From Pectobacterium versatile (lineage in GTDB: Bacteria > Pseudomonadota > Gammaproteobacteria > Enterobacterales > Enterobacteriaceae), in the NCBI RefSeq assembly GCF_020166435.1, contig NZ_JAINZP010000003.1, positions 366,919-430,918 of the forward strand: a DNA stretch of 64,000 nt, written 5' to 3'. Below are positions 1 through 8,759 of the stretch, piece by piece (the first letter of the stretch is position 1; the number at the start of each line of letters is the position of its first letter). The position numbers and the translations under genes are program-made. The notes beneath the pieces were generated by a model. The model had not been told where the DNA came from. It saw only the letters and a program-made list of their open reading frames with translations, and made no database searches.

Positions 1-855
1 ATTGAAGGATGGCGTAAAGTGACTGACGCGGTTCATGCAAAAGGCGGGCATATCTTCGTACAGTTATGGCACGTAGGGCGTATATCTCATGTTGACTTAC
101 AACCGGGCGGCGCTGCACCAGTGGCACCTTCAGCCATTCGGGCTGAGACTAAAACGTTTGTGAACAATGGGTTCTCTGATGTTTCTGAGCCACGTGCGCT
201 CGAACTGGGAGAAATAAAGCACATTATTGAAGATTTCAGAACGGCATCAGCCAACGCCATTGCTGCTGGGTTTGATGGTGTTGAGATTCATGGCGCGAAT
301 GGTTATCTGCTGGAGCAGTTCCTCAAAGATGGTGCTAACCAGCGTACGGATGAATACGGCGGTTCTGTAGAAAATCGTGCACGACTGCTGTTAGAAGTCA
401 CTGCCGCTGTTATCGATGAGATTGGTGCCGAACGTACTGGTGTCCGTATTTCGCCGGTTTCACCTGCGAATGCGATTTCATGCAGTGATCCACAGCCACA
501 ATATGACTACCTCGCTGAACAACTCGACACATTGGGCATCGTATACCTCCATGTTGTTGAAGGTGCAACGGGAGGGCCGCGTGACGTATCACCGTTTGAT
601 TACGGTTCTCTGCGCCGACGCTTTAAAAATACCTATATTGGCAACAACGGCTATAGCCTGACGTTGGCGTCAACTCAGTTGTCTGAAGGTAAAGCAGACC
701 TGTTTGCTTTCGGGCGTCCGTTTATCTCGAATCCAGATTTGGTCGAAAGATTAAAGACTGGCGCACCTCTTATAGCACTGAACCCTGAAACACTTTATGG
801 CGGTGGCGCAGAGGGATACACCGATTACCCGTCGCTTTCCGATGTCAGCAAGTAG
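1..855 (+). CDS. Alkene reductase, old yellow enzyme family (5'-truncated by window edge)
   Basis: The reading frame is open from base 1, so the start lies outside the window; about 80 N-terminal residues of a ~365-residue NemA-type protein are missing. Old yellow enzymes are FMN flavoproteins that reduce activated C=C bonds of enones, maleimides or nitro compounds with NAD(P)H. The family signature HGANGYLLEQFL followed by NQRTDEYGGS is present, and the C-terminal FAFGRPFISNPDL segment fits the phosphate-binding end of the TIM barrel. An SDR gene follows 75 bp downstream on the same strand, in a cluster of small redox enzymes. The exact substrate cannot be told from sequence; nemA itself is possible. 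Confidence 0.85.
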   Translation: MEGWRKVTDAVHAKGGHIFVQLWHVGRISHVDLQPGGAAPVAPSAIRAETKTFVNNGFSDVSEPRALELGEIKHIIEDFRTASANAIAAGFDGVEIHGANGYLLEQFLKDGANQRTDEYGGSVENRARLLLEVTAAVIDEIGAERTGVRISPVSPANAISCSDPQPQYDYLAEQLDTLGIVYLHVVEGATGGPRDVSPFDYGSLRRRFKNTYIGNNGYSLTLASTQLSEGKADLFAFGRPFISNPDLVERLKTGAPLIALNPETLYGGGAEGYTDYPSLSDVSK

Positions 856-930
856 TTCTGTGAGCGTCACTGTTTTCTATACACCGCACATTGCGGATTC
901 TGTTTACTTATTAATAAAGAAAATAAATCT

Positions 931-1713
931 ATGACCAAATCTTCAGTTCTCATTACAGGTTCTTCTACAGGTATTGGCGCAGTTTACGCTGAGCGGTTTG
1001 CACGCCGAGGTCACGATCTTGTGCTGGTTGCTCGTGACAAAACAAGACTCGATACCCTTGCAGAACGTCTGCGGCAAGAAAATGGCATTTCTGTCGACGT
1101 TCTGCCTGCTGACCTCACGCAAACGAGTGATTTAGCTGTGGTCGAAGCTCGCCTGCGTGAAGACACGCGGATTGGCATTCTTATCAATAACGCGGGTATC
1201 GCGCAGTCCGGCAGTTTTACAGAGCAGACGCCCGATTCGATAGAAAGTCTTATCGCGCTTAACGTCACTGCCCTGACGAGACTTGCCAGTGCTGTGGCGC
1301 CACGATTGGTAAAAGCCGGAGAAGGTTCGATCGTCAATATCAGTTCCATCGTCGGACTTGCCCCGGAATTTGCAATGACGGTTTACGGCGCGACCAAAGC
1401 CTTTGTCCTGTTCTTGTCTCAGGGAATGAATCTGGAGCTGTCATCCAAGGGTATTTATGTTCAGGCGGTACTTCCTGCTGGCACTTATACGGAAATTTGG
1501 GAACGTGCGGGTATCGACATCAGTAATTCGTCAAAATTCATGGAAGTGGGCGAGTTAGTGGATGCCGCACTGGTTGGATTTGATCGCCGTGAACTTGTCA
1601 CCATCCCACCTTTACATAATGCTGCACGCTGGGACACCCTCGATGCTTCGCGTCAGGCTTTGCTTTCAGACATCAAACAAGATGAAGCCGCAGAGCGATA
1701 TAAAGCGCTTTAG
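931..1713 (+). CDS. Short-chain dehydrogenase/reductase
   Basis: A 260-residue classical SDR. The N-terminal nucleotide-binding motif reads TGSSTGIG (residues ~10-17), the NNAG structural motif follows at ~87, and the catalytic Ser and Tyr-x-x-x-Lys appear as NISSIVG and YGATK. The residues after the second beta strand (VARDKTR) suggest NADP(H) preference. The substrate is unknown. It lies 75 bp after the ene-reductase gene, probably in the same transcript. The ATG has only a weak upstream purine run. Confidence 0.85.
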   Translation: MTKSSVLITGSSTGIGAVYAERFARRGHDLVLVARDKTRLDTLAERLRQENGISVDVLPADLTQTSDLAVVEARLREDTRIGILINNAGIAQSGSFTEQTPDSIESLIALNVTALTRLASAVAPRLVKAGEGSIVNISSIVGLAPEFAMTVYGATKAFVLFLSQGMNLELSSKGIYVQAVLPAGTYTEIWERAGIDISNSSKFMEVGELVDAALVGFDRRELVTIPPLHNAARWDTLDASRQALLSDIKQDEAAERYKAL

Positions 1714-1772
1714 TCGATAAGTGACACTCTGCAGAACACTGATAATGCTTTTTGAGGTTGTTCTGCAGAGAG

Positions 1773-1918
1773 ATATACCTCAGGTAAGTGGCTGGGGTGA
1801 GTAAGGACAAATTGGCTTAGCCAATTTGAACGCGGCTTGTTTGGCAGCCCTTCGGGCAAGGCTCAGAAATGAGTCGAGTATTGCCAACGCACAAGCAGCT
1901 TGAAGTATGACGGGTATA
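1773..1918 (+). repeat. ERIC-type element (left end degenerate)
   Basis: The right end GCAGCTTGAAGTATGACGGG followed by TATA is the typical ERIC terminus, and the core GGTAAGTGGCTGGGGTGAG matches the ERIC centre. The left end lacks the usual AATAATTCGAG terminus. It fills most of the gap between the two SDR genes. Confidence 0.75.
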
Positions 1919-1977
1919 GCTTGTCATCTCACCACTGATACGATAAACCCCAAACGGCTTATGAAGGTTATTTCAGC

Positions 1978-2796
1978 ATGACAAATAAACGTGTAGCACT
2001 GGTGACGGGGGCCTCATCAGGTATTGGCGAGGCATCAGCTAACCAACTATTAGCAGCAGGATATACGGTCTATGGCACGAGTCGACGCGGCTCCCAGGCA
2101 GGTAAACATCCTTTTCCTTTATTGGCGCTTGATGTAACAGACGACGCGTCCGTTGAGGCCGCTATTGATGAACTGCTGCGACGAGAAGGCCGGATCGATA
2201 TTCTGGTGAATAATGCGGGCTTTGGTGTTGCTCCAGCGGCAGCGGAAGAAAGCTCAATCGAACAGGCTAAGAGCATTTTCGACACAAACTTTCTCGGTAT
2301 AGTTCGGCTGACTCGGGCGGTAGTCCCTCACATGCGACGTCAGGGCAGCGGTCGTATTATTAACATCGGCTCGATACTGGGCGTTATTCCGTTGCCGTAT
2401 GTGGCACTCTATGCCGCCAGTAAGCATGCGGTCGAAGGGTATTCGGGAGCACTGGATCATGAACTGCGCACTCAGGGCATCAGAGTGTCCGTCATCGAAC
2501 CTGCCTACATAAAAACGCAATTTGAAGTTAATAATATAGAGCCGGATGCGAAGCTTGGTGAGTATGAAATGATTCGGGCTAAGCTGACGAAAGTTGTTAG
2601 TAAGGCAATGGCAGAAGCGGAAAGCCCAGAATTGGTGGCTGAAGTGGTTGTTAAGGCTGCTAAGACTTCACATCCAACGTTGCGCTACACAGCGGGAAAA
2701 CTGGCAGGGAAATTAAATTTTTTGCTTAGATTTGCGCCTGCAAAATTTCTGGACAAAGTCGTGCGTAACAGTCTCCAACTGGACACGAAAGAATAA
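1978..2796 (+). CDS. Short-chain dehydrogenase/reductase
   Basis: A 272-residue SDR with TGASSGIG at residues 10-17, NNAGFG near 85, the serine in INIGSILG and the catalytic YAASKHAVEGY. Its proline-rich, basic C-terminus (around LLRFAPAKFLDK) resembles SDRs acting on lipophilic ketones, but no substrate can be assigned. The ERIC element upstream separates it from the previous SDR, so it may have its own promoter. A purine-rich GAAGG lies before the ATG. Confidence 0.85.
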   Translation: MTNKRVALVTGASSGIGEASANQLLAAGYTVYGTSRRGSQAGKHPFPLLALDVTDDASVEAAIDELLRREGRIDILVNNAGFGVAPAAAEESSIEQAKSIFDTNFLGIVRLTRAVVPHMRRQGSGRIINIGSILGVIPLPYVALYAASKHAVEGYSGALDHELRTQGIRVSVIEPAYIKTQFEVNNIEPDAKLGEYEMIRAKLTKVVSKAMAEAESPELVAEVVVKAAKTSHPTLRYTAGKLAGKLNFLLRFAPAKFLDKVVRNSLQLDTKE

Positions 2797-2954
2797 AAAA
2801 TGAAATTTTTCCATTGGTTATTCTGACTTCTATTTTTTTATCCCGACCACGGTATAGATGTTTTTATCTGAGTCTCGTTTAACCTCGTGGGGAATTATTT
2901 TGAAATATGTCCAGGCCGCCTTTCCTTAAAAGCGGCTTCGATATTTAAAATATT

Positions 2955-3683
2955 TCACTTTGTTACAAATGTCAGGCCGCCCTTATTCATCAACAGAGTA
3001 GGGACAACAGATATGGTTTTTTTGTAGGTTGTCATATTCTCCGTCTGATTTAAGTAATCCTGAAAATGTGGCGTTCGCCGATGTGCTTGATAGGCGTCTT
3101 CGCTTGCATAAATTTCATAAAAATACCAACGGGTTGAGTTGCCATTTCCAGTAACGGCGTACATTGCCATCACACCATCTTCAACGTTGAGCGACTGCGC
3201 CATTTCAGGAAATACAATATCTCGAAAAATTTTATCGAATTCGGGTTTTACATCAACGATGACTAGATTGTTAATCGTTTCCCCATTCTGCACGATTTTT
3301 TTGTCACCTAGGAATTGCGGTGTGACGGTAATTCTTCTTTTGTGTTCAGCCTGTATTATCTGAGGGGAACGGTGCAGAAATTCTTTGTATTGTGGTGAGT
3401 TAATATGTTTTTGATAAGCGTTTTCATCAGCATATATCTCGATCATATACGCCGTTTCAGGATGGTTTTTTTGCTTTAAGGAAAACATTCCCAACGTGCC
3501 GCTTTCACCGTTTATGGACGTAGTGATGTTATTTTTAGCAACCTCATCGTAAGGGATAGTTTGGCCTTGTTTAATCCCGAGCTCAAAAATATTGAACACT
3601 GGCGCATCAGATATTCTCAGTTCTTGCGCAAAAACGGAGCAGCTTAAGGCAAGAGACACTGTAAGAATGAGTTTTGTTTTCAT
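2955..3683 (-). CDS. Secreted tandem antibiotic-biosynthesis-monooxygenase-fold protein
   Basis: The 242-residue product begins with a clear Sec signal peptide (MKTKLILTVSLALSCSVFA, cleavage before QE). Two ABM-like ferredoxin-fold repeats follow, at about residues 25-120 and 130-235. Each has the family pattern of a mid-domain aromatic/acidic IEIYADENAYQKH or YEIYASEDAYQAH and a later basic strand. ABM proteins are usually cytoplasmic quinol monooxygenases or heme-degrading enzymes, so a two-domain exported version is uncommon. AGGTAGG precedes the start. It points the same way as the YciI-like and flavodoxin-fold genes upstream. Confidence 0.75.
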   Translation of the reverse strand: MKTKLILTVSLALSCSVFAQELRISDAPVFNIFELGIKQGQTIPYDEVAKNNITTSINGESGTLGMFSLKQKNHPETAYMIEIYADENAYQKHINSPQYKEFLHRSPQIIQAEHKRRITVTPQFLGDKKIVQNGETINNLVIVDVKPEFDKIFRDIVFPEMAQSLNVEDGVMAMYAVTGNGNSTRWYFYEIYASEDAYQAHRRTPHFQDYLNQTENMTTYKKTISVVPTLLMNKGGLTFVTK

Positions 3684-3743
3684 AGCCTACCTGTTGAGGC
3701 GTTTTTCAGTTGTGCCTATTATTGAAGTGGTAACCTTGGTCAG

Positions 3744-3950
3744 TTACCACGCCAGCGAGATTTCAGTCATTGAAATATGATGCAGAGAAGAGATTAGCTC
3801 ATCGGCTCGTTTGATGATGAATTGATCCTGTTCTATGGTTGGCTTCTCCCCTGCACTGAAGACACTGGCTGAGTGAGGCAAAACCTCCCACGTGACTTTT
3901 CCCGTGTGCTCTTTTTCATTCAGCCTGGTGATTTTGCACATTCGCTGCAA
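3744..3950 (-). CDS. Small hypothetical protein overlapping the YciI-like gene
   Basis: A 68-codon frame whose 5' end overlaps the 3' end of the YciI-like gene by 35 bp. I do not recognise the product. It has no membrane segment or signal peptide and no convincing ribosome-binding site. It may be a real small protein translated by coupling, or chance open frame between two genes. Confidence 0.3.
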   Translation of the reverse strand: MQRMCKITRLNEKEHTGKVTWEVLPHSASVFSAGEKPTIEQDQFIIKRADELISSLHHISMTEISLAW

Positions 3951-4212
3951 TCATTTTCGGAGTAAATTCGCGGATCTCGTATTCTGCTTGATTTGGATAG
4001 TAAGAATCCTCATGCAGAATTGTCTCCAACTCATTACGGTTTTTGGTTTGAGCAATAATTACGCCTGAATGTTCGCGGTCTGCATAAGGCCCGATAACGA
4101 GAAATTTTCCTGCATCAAAATATTTCTTGAACCACTCGACATGCTTGGGAAAGAGCGTGCCATGTTGCTCAGATGAGACATCGGTATTAACGGTGATGTT
4201 GATAATATACAT
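3916..4212 (-). CDS. YciI-like protein
   Basis: A 98-residue protein of the YCII dimeric alpha/beta-barrel family. Features visible are the N-terminal strand MYIINITVNT, the HVEWFKKYFDAGKFLVIGPY segment with the family's conserved GP, and a C-terminal YEIREFTPK. YciI-like proteins are small ferredoxin-fold proteins of mostly unknown function, some acting in chloroaromatic breakdown. A good ribosome-binding site (AAGGAAGAG) precedes the ATG. It sits 16 bp after the flavodoxin-fold reductase gene and is probably co-transcribed with it. Confidence 0.75.
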   Translation of the reverse strand: MYIINITVNTDVSSEQHGTLFPKHVEWFKKYFDAGKFLVIGPYADREHSGVIIAQTKNRNELETILHEDSYYPNQAEYEIREFTPKMIAANVQNHQAE

Positions 4213-4228
4213 TTCTCTTCCTTAACAT

Positions 4229-4798
4229 TCAGACGGCCAGTTCCAGGGTCATTTCTTTTATCGCGTCGATCAAGCGTGCTGCGTGCTTTGATACCATAAC
4301 TTTTTGCTCGGCGGTTTTGGCGTCATCACGACCCGCGTAGCTGATGCCACAGGTATAAATTGGTTCCTGTAAATCCAAATTGCACAGTGATGCTGTGGTT
4401 TCAAACTGAGCGAGGTAATCCTTAACGTTATGCATGAAGAAACCTTCTGGCGAGTACAATTCCTGTGGTGCACCGGTAGTAAAAGACACAATGAGTTTTT
4501 TACCGCCGAGTTTGGCTGTTGAGCCATGCGCGAAACCATGAACGAATACCAAGTCGATCCATAATTTCATCAAACCCGGTACTGAGTACCATGAAAAAGG
4601 GAACTGCCAGACAATCACATCCGCATTGAGCAGCGCGTCCTGCTCATCTGACACATTAATTTTGAAGTCAGGGTAAAGTGAGTCAAGACGACGAATTTCG
4701 GCCTCCGGCAGGGCATTCGCAACATCGTTAAGAATAGAGGCATTGCCTACTGACTCGGCAAGATTAGGGTGACCTGAAATAATTAAGATTTTTTGCAT
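4229..4798 (-). CDS. NAD(P)H-dependent quinone/flavin oxidoreductase, flavodoxin-like fold
   Basis: A 189-residue protein of the NQO/KefF/MdaB family. The first strand and phosphate loop (ILIISGHPNLAES) start the flavodoxin fold. The QFPFSWYSVPGLMKLWID motif, typical of two-electron quinone reductases, lies at ~75-92, and the FMN-contacting SFTTGAPQE loop near 107. Such enzymes reduce quinones directly to quinols, avoiding radical semiquinones. The gene is divergent from the LysR regulator across 320 bp, a common arrangement for a regulator and its target. Confidence 0.85.
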   Translation of the reverse strand: MQKILIISGHPNLAESVGNASILNDVANALPEAEIRRLDSLYPDFKINVSDEQDALLNADVIVWQFPFSWYSVPGLMKLWIDLVFVHGFAHGSTAKLGGKKLIVSFTTGAPQELYSPEGFFMHNVKDYLAQFETTASLCNLDLQEPIYTCGISYAGRDDAKTAEQKVMVSKHAARLIDAIKEMTLELAV

Positions 4799-5119
4799 TT
4801 TTTATTTATTAAACAATTGGTTGGTAATGTGTCTACTATTGTAATATTTTTTTATTATATTGATTAGAGCATTAATAGCTTAAGGACTTTTAGCTTCTAT
4901 CTAAGAATAGCAATCGCTGCTTAATCCTATTAAAATTTGCGAACGGTAAATTGTGGATTTTTCGGTTAAATGGGGACAAGGGGATCAAACTCTGTAGCCG
5001 TATTGGCATTCTATTCTACTGATAATAAATGAATTAAAGAGTTAGGGGGGACGTCGATACTCGCACTTTGCATATAATTAGGTCATCATTGGCTCAATGA
5101 TGACTGATGGAAATTAACA
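4799..5119. promoter_or_regulatory. Divergent promoter region between quinone reductase and LysR genes
   Basis: 321 bp, AT-rich, without a plausible gene. By its position it should contain the promoters of both flanking genes and the LysR binding site. I could not single out one T-N11-A site with confidence. Confidence 0.4.
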
Positions 5120-6058
5120 ATGACGGGTATCTTGGGCAGCGATAAGCAAATGAATAGCATTGTTTATAATCAAATACGTATCTTCCAAAGTATCGCCCGC
5201 GAGGGGAGCATTTCAGCAGCGGCAAGGAAACTGGGTATTACACCGCCATCTGTCAGTAAGGCATTAAAGTTGCTTGAGCAGCAGACTGGGCATCCACTTT
5301 TTATTCGTACAACCCGACGTATTGAGCTCACAGATACCGGCCAGCAACTTTTGCAGCAAACTTTAATGGCAGTGGAGTCTATTGAAAGGGCAGTGGAAAA
5401 CATCAGGGAAATAAATCAGGCCCCTTCAGGGCTCGTACGCATTACAATATCACGATTCGCCTATTTACTTATTTTAAAGCCTTATATGGCTGAATTCTGC
5501 CAATGTTATCCTGAAATTCAGCTTGAAATATCTGTATATGACGGCACTATCAGCCTTATCGATGAGAGGTTTGATTTGGGGATACGTTTTGGGGATGTTC
5601 TTGAAGGAGGTGTTGTCGCCAGACAATTAGTGAAACCTTTTCGTGAGGGTCTGTATGCTTCAGCAGATTATCTTGCAAAGCATGGGACACCAAAGTACCC
5701 CGCAGATTTACACAGACATCGACTTATTGGTTATCGATTTATCACCAATAATCGTATTTTGCCTTTGATACTGGAAGATAAAAATGAGCAATTGACAGTA
5801 GATATGCCTTTTCAATTAATGAGTAATGATATCGAGGTTATGGCTGACGGTATACGTCAGGGACTGGGGATTGGTAGATTGTTCGAACCCATTTATAAAC
5901 TCCAGCCTGATAAAGAGAACTTTATTCCCGTTATGGCGTCGTATTGGAAAAAATACCCACCAGTATATCTTTATTATTTAAAAAGCATTGGGAAAACAAA
6001 AAGAATAAAAGCCTTTGTCGACTTTATTATTCAGAAAGTGGATGGCGTCAATGAATGA
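5120..6058 (+). CDS. LysR-family transcriptional regulator
   Basis: 312 codons from the first ATG. The second ATG at 5150 (MNSIVYNQIRIFQ) gives the N-terminus usual for the family and may be the true start; neither has a strong ribosome-binding site. The winged helix-turn-helix occupies the first ~65 residues (SISAAARKLGITPPSVSKAL, then LEQQTGHPLFIRTTRR). A LysR substrate-binding domain follows to the end. It probably controls the divergent quinone-reductase/YciI/ABM genes, inferred from position only. Confidence 0.85.
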   Translation: MTGILGSDKQMNSIVYNQIRIFQSIAREGSISAAARKLGITPPSVSKALKLLEQQTGHPLFIRTTRRIELTDTGQQLLQQTLMAVESIERAVENIREINQAPSGLVRITISRFAYLLILKPYMAEFCQCYPEIQLEISVYDGTISLIDERFDLGIRFGDVLEGGVVARQLVKPFREGLYASADYLAKHGTPKYPADLHRHRLIGYRFITNNRILPLILEDKNEQLTVDMPFQLMSNDIEVMADGIRQGLGIGRLFEPIYKLQPDKENFIPVMASYWKKYPPVYLYYLKSIGKTKRIKAFVDFIIQKVDGVNE

Positions 6059-6095
6059 CTTTATCGATTTAATTTAATCGTCGTGTAATAGTCGA

Positions 6096-6158
6096 TATAC
6101 CCGCCATACTTCAAGCTGCTTGTGCGCTGGCAATACTCGGCTGATCTCTGAGCCTCGT
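6096..6158 (-). repeat. Partial ERIC-type element
   Basis: TATACCCGCCATACTTCAAG is the ERIC terminus. The following GCTGCTTGTGCG...GGCAATACTCGGCTGATCTCTGAGCCT matches the reverse complement of the element at 1773-1918, so the two are close relatives. The distal half is missing. Confidence 0.65.
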
Positions 6159-6279
6159 CCTAGGGTTGTTATCCTCTCCGAAGCCGAATTTGTCGATGCT
6201 GCGAAGGCGGCTCTTGCCGAATTCCCTCTTGCTAAAGTCGGTGTGATTGATTGGAAGGTCATCCCATTCGGGCCGTTCA

Positions 6280-6640
6280 CTAACTGGGAAGCACTATTCG
6301 CTTCAGGCAACGTCTGAATTTCAATCCCTGCTCCGTCTTTCGACCTGATGACGTGATCATCGACGTCCTTATTTGCTGGCTACGGCGCTCAAGAACTTGG
6401 GTGCGCTGCATCATCCCGCTGCCAACTGGCCTGAAAACGTTGTGACCGAGAGGCCACGTCACGGTAGTCGACGCGGCTGAATTCATTAGTATTTTCTCCT
6501 GAACGCTTTAGGCTCGGCTGTTCATTCGCTCGAACATGGCCTCGCCCATTTGACGGGTTTGAGTAGAAATCCCGACCAGAATCTCGTCCTTGCCTTCGGC
6601 AAAAGGTGTGCCGACGGTGACATAGAGCGATCTGCGTGCA
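6280..6640 (-). pseudogene. Decayed coding remnants (two fragments)
   Basis: On the minus strand a frame ending at 6508 reads like a real C-terminus (VTVGTPFAEGKDEIL, then GISTQTRQMGEAMFERM and stop). About 20 bp downstream of its stop, after GGAGAAAAT, an ATG at 6486 opens a second protein-like start (MNSAASTTVTWPLGHNVFRP) that soon runs out of frame. This is how two neighbouring genes look after frameshifts. On the plus strand 6120-6317 is open too, but part of it is ERIC sequence. I cannot assign families. The remaining 6641-6877 shows no gene. Confidence 0.4.
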
Positions 6641-6877
6641 CACCTTCACATCCAGCAAGCCGGGCTAGGTGTTGCGGATACCTCAAGAGGAGAGCTACCG
6701 TTAGATGAAACGGCGACCGGGCTACCATCCGGACAGCACTCTTTCGACTCTCGATCGTTATCAGGATTTGGGGCAGATCACAATGGGCATGTTGGGGATA
6801 AGCATCTGAATGACCATCATTTAGCCTGAGTGCTGTATTGAATCTTGAAGTAGGTCAGGGCAATGAACGTATTTTAT

Positions 6878-7222
6878 TCATATTGCATACTGACCTGTTT
6901 GTGGCTGTAACTGATAAATCCATGCCGTGATTTGCTGGCCTTCCGCCGTAGTAACCACAACCTCAACGCGATCGTACCCCTCTTCAAATTCATCCAGCAT
7001 TGCCCAGTGTGGCTCAAGGTTATCGGACAAAAACAGGTAGCCGCTGACGTGCTGCCCGTTATCATCAAGTACGATCCCCGGAAAATCCGCAGCAGCGCCC
7101 CAGCCACGCTCATGAAATGTGCCTGTTACGTAACCTGGCAGCCATTCTCCACCGACGTTTTCCAGAATATATGCATTAGCCTGGCCCAGACGGAGTGTAC
7201 CGTAGACAAACAAGCGTTCCAT
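6878..7222 (-). CDS. Gamma-glutamylcyclotransferase-like (AIG2/YtfP-type) protein
   Basis: A 114-residue protein. The N-terminal MERLFVYGTLRLGQAN is the GGCT/AIG2 signature, where the YGTL loop binds the gamma-glutamyl group. The acidic residue expected for catalysis is in the LDEFEEGYDRVEV segment (~80-92). Family members cleave gamma-glutamyl amines to 5-oxoproline or act as small housekeeping proteins. It stands alone between a decayed region and a pseudogene and looks intact. Confidence 0.8.
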   Translation of the reverse strand: MERLFVYGTLRLGQANAYILENVGGEWLPGYVTGTFHERGWGAAADFPGIVLDDNGQHVSGYLFLSDNLEPHWAMLDEFEEGYDRVEVVVTTAEGQQITAWIYQLQPQTGQYAI

Positions 7223-7461
7223 TTTCCCTCGTCAATCAAAGTAGTGAATACCCAAAGGGTGAATAATAATGCTCAAATTAGGGGGTAATGACGCGGTTCG
7301 CAACAGGTTCCTCACTGCGTCATTGACCAACATCATTGGTGGTCAGAGGATGAGCTTAGAAATACCACAGAAACGGTTTACCCATTGAGTATTCTAGAAA
7401 TGATCTCTGTTCTCCAATAGCCATCAGTCGTTTGCTGGCGCTTAAATTGAGCGTAAGCATG

Positions 7462-7868
7462 TTAGGCTGGTCCGTCCTTTATAAGGACGACTGAAATGAT
7501 CAACGACTCAATTTTTTCGCCATTCCCTTTCTCACCGTAATATAGCGAAGGCAGGAAACGAGATAAAAAAGTGAATTCAGTGTAACAGTGTCGCATTAAC
7601 GCCAGTCCAACCTCATCTGTAGGATGAGTGGGATCATCATTATTACTCATGCCAAGAATAAAGCGGCTACGCAGCACATATCCAAATGACGTATCTCGGG
7701 TAACATGTAGCATCTGTCCATCCAAGGATCGCCCTCGCTGTCCAGTTCAGCCTCTTCCCCGAAACCTATCCTTGCGGCAATAATTGCCAAAATGTCGTCA
7801 TCAGTTATTGTCTTCTCCACAACCTTTTCGCTGAATATTGATGCAGGATGATGAAACTTCAGACGTGA
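7462..7868 (-). pseudogene. Frameshifted remnant resembling the DAPG-hydrolase (PhlG-like) family
   Basis: The 3' portion (7462-7725) encodes MLHVTRDTSFGYVLRSRF, then DEVGLALMRHCYTEFTFLSR and FLPSLYYGE, which I associate from memory with the 2,4-diacetylphloroglucinol hydrolase-like fold. It lacks an ATG; only a TTG is available. Just upstream, in a different frame, 7723-7868 is open and protein-like (KVVEKTITDDDILAIIAARI, then EEAELDSEGDPW). The frames meet at about 7722, so one indel splits the coding sequence. The 5' half of the gene is absent. Family assignment is moderate; the frame break is directly visible. Confidence 0.5.
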
Positions 7869-8170
7869 CTACACCATCACAGTTGTGGTGATTGTTTTTG
7901 GTAAACCTTCACCTGAGTTTAATAATCACAGCGGTTTTTGTTGTTTTTTACTGGTATCTCTTTCATGAGTATAAAATCTACATTTTTATGCCGATCAATA
8001 GATAAAATCTTCTTGAATTTTTCTCTAACACCCTGCTGTGCCTGCATTGTGGCATTTTAGTCCTTGGCTATTTTTAGTCTTTTTCCGTCGAATACTTATG
8101 CGATAAATCACAGAAAGAGTGTGAAGAAAATCCCTATCAGGGAGGATCGTGAATGAAGCAGGTATTTCTC

Positions 8171-8279
8171 TAACTCAGAGCTGATGCGGGGTTGTGGGAG
8201 TTATCCACCATTTCTGTGGATAACTATGTGTATTATGGATAAACAACGTGCCCTAACCGAGAGCTGGTGCGGGTTGTTG
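8171..8279. repeat. Direct repeat pair flanking DnaA-box-like sites
   Basis: TAACTCAGAGCTGATGCGGG (8171) recurs as TAACCGAGAGCTGGTGCGGG (8254), 83 bp apart and each followed by GTTGT. Between them are TTATCCACC (8201) and TGTGGATAA (8215, a perfect DnaA box TTATCCACA on the minus strand), with a third similar TTATGGATAA near 8232. Confidence 0.5.
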
Positions 8280-8526
8280 CTAGGTTGTCGCTATTCTCCA
8301 CGGTTTTTCTAATTTATTTATTATCATATGGTTAAATAAAATCAAGCGTCTTGAACCTCAACGGTGCGTAGTTGCATAAATTAGCGCCACGGATCATCCT
8401 AGCATGTTACATTTTTACAGGCGCTGGGGATAAATTATGATGATTTTGTCTGGTAGATTGAACATGAATATGATAGCAACCCCACTTGTTGATTAATCAT
8501 CCAATCCAACGATAATCCCCTTGATG

Positions 8527-8550
8527 CTGTCTTTATATCCAGTATCATGG
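8527..8550 (+). promoter_or_regulatory. LexA (SOS) box overlapping the uvrB promoter
   Basis: CTGTCTTTATATCCAG (8527-8542) fits the CTG-N10-CAG SOS box and runs directly into a -10-like TATCAT (8544-8549). From memory, E. coli uvrB has the same arrangement, a SOS box ending in CCAGTATAAT. It indicates DNA-damage induction of uvrB. Confidence 0.75.
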
Positions 8551-8759
8551 TGGTGGCGAATTTCGCAATTGGCATTCAGAATAAAGCATCGTGTGTCTAA
8601 TGTTGTAGGACGACGTTTGTTCGATGCGATGGGGGTTGTACCTGTGTGACCCATCCCGTGCTGAAAATCGTCAGTCTGTGCCTTTTACCTGCCTCCGTGC
8701 GTCCACCCACGAACATCGTATTTAGCGATGAGTAATAACGATAAGTAGCGTGCTTAACG

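Larger units (their letters stand above)
7869..8759. other. Long non-coding region upstream of uvrB
   Basis: About 890 bp without a credible gene. It holds an imperfect direct repeat flanking DnaA-box-like nonamers (8171-8279) and the LexA-controlled uvrB promoter (8527-8550). Nothing else identifiable was seen. Confidence 0.7.
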
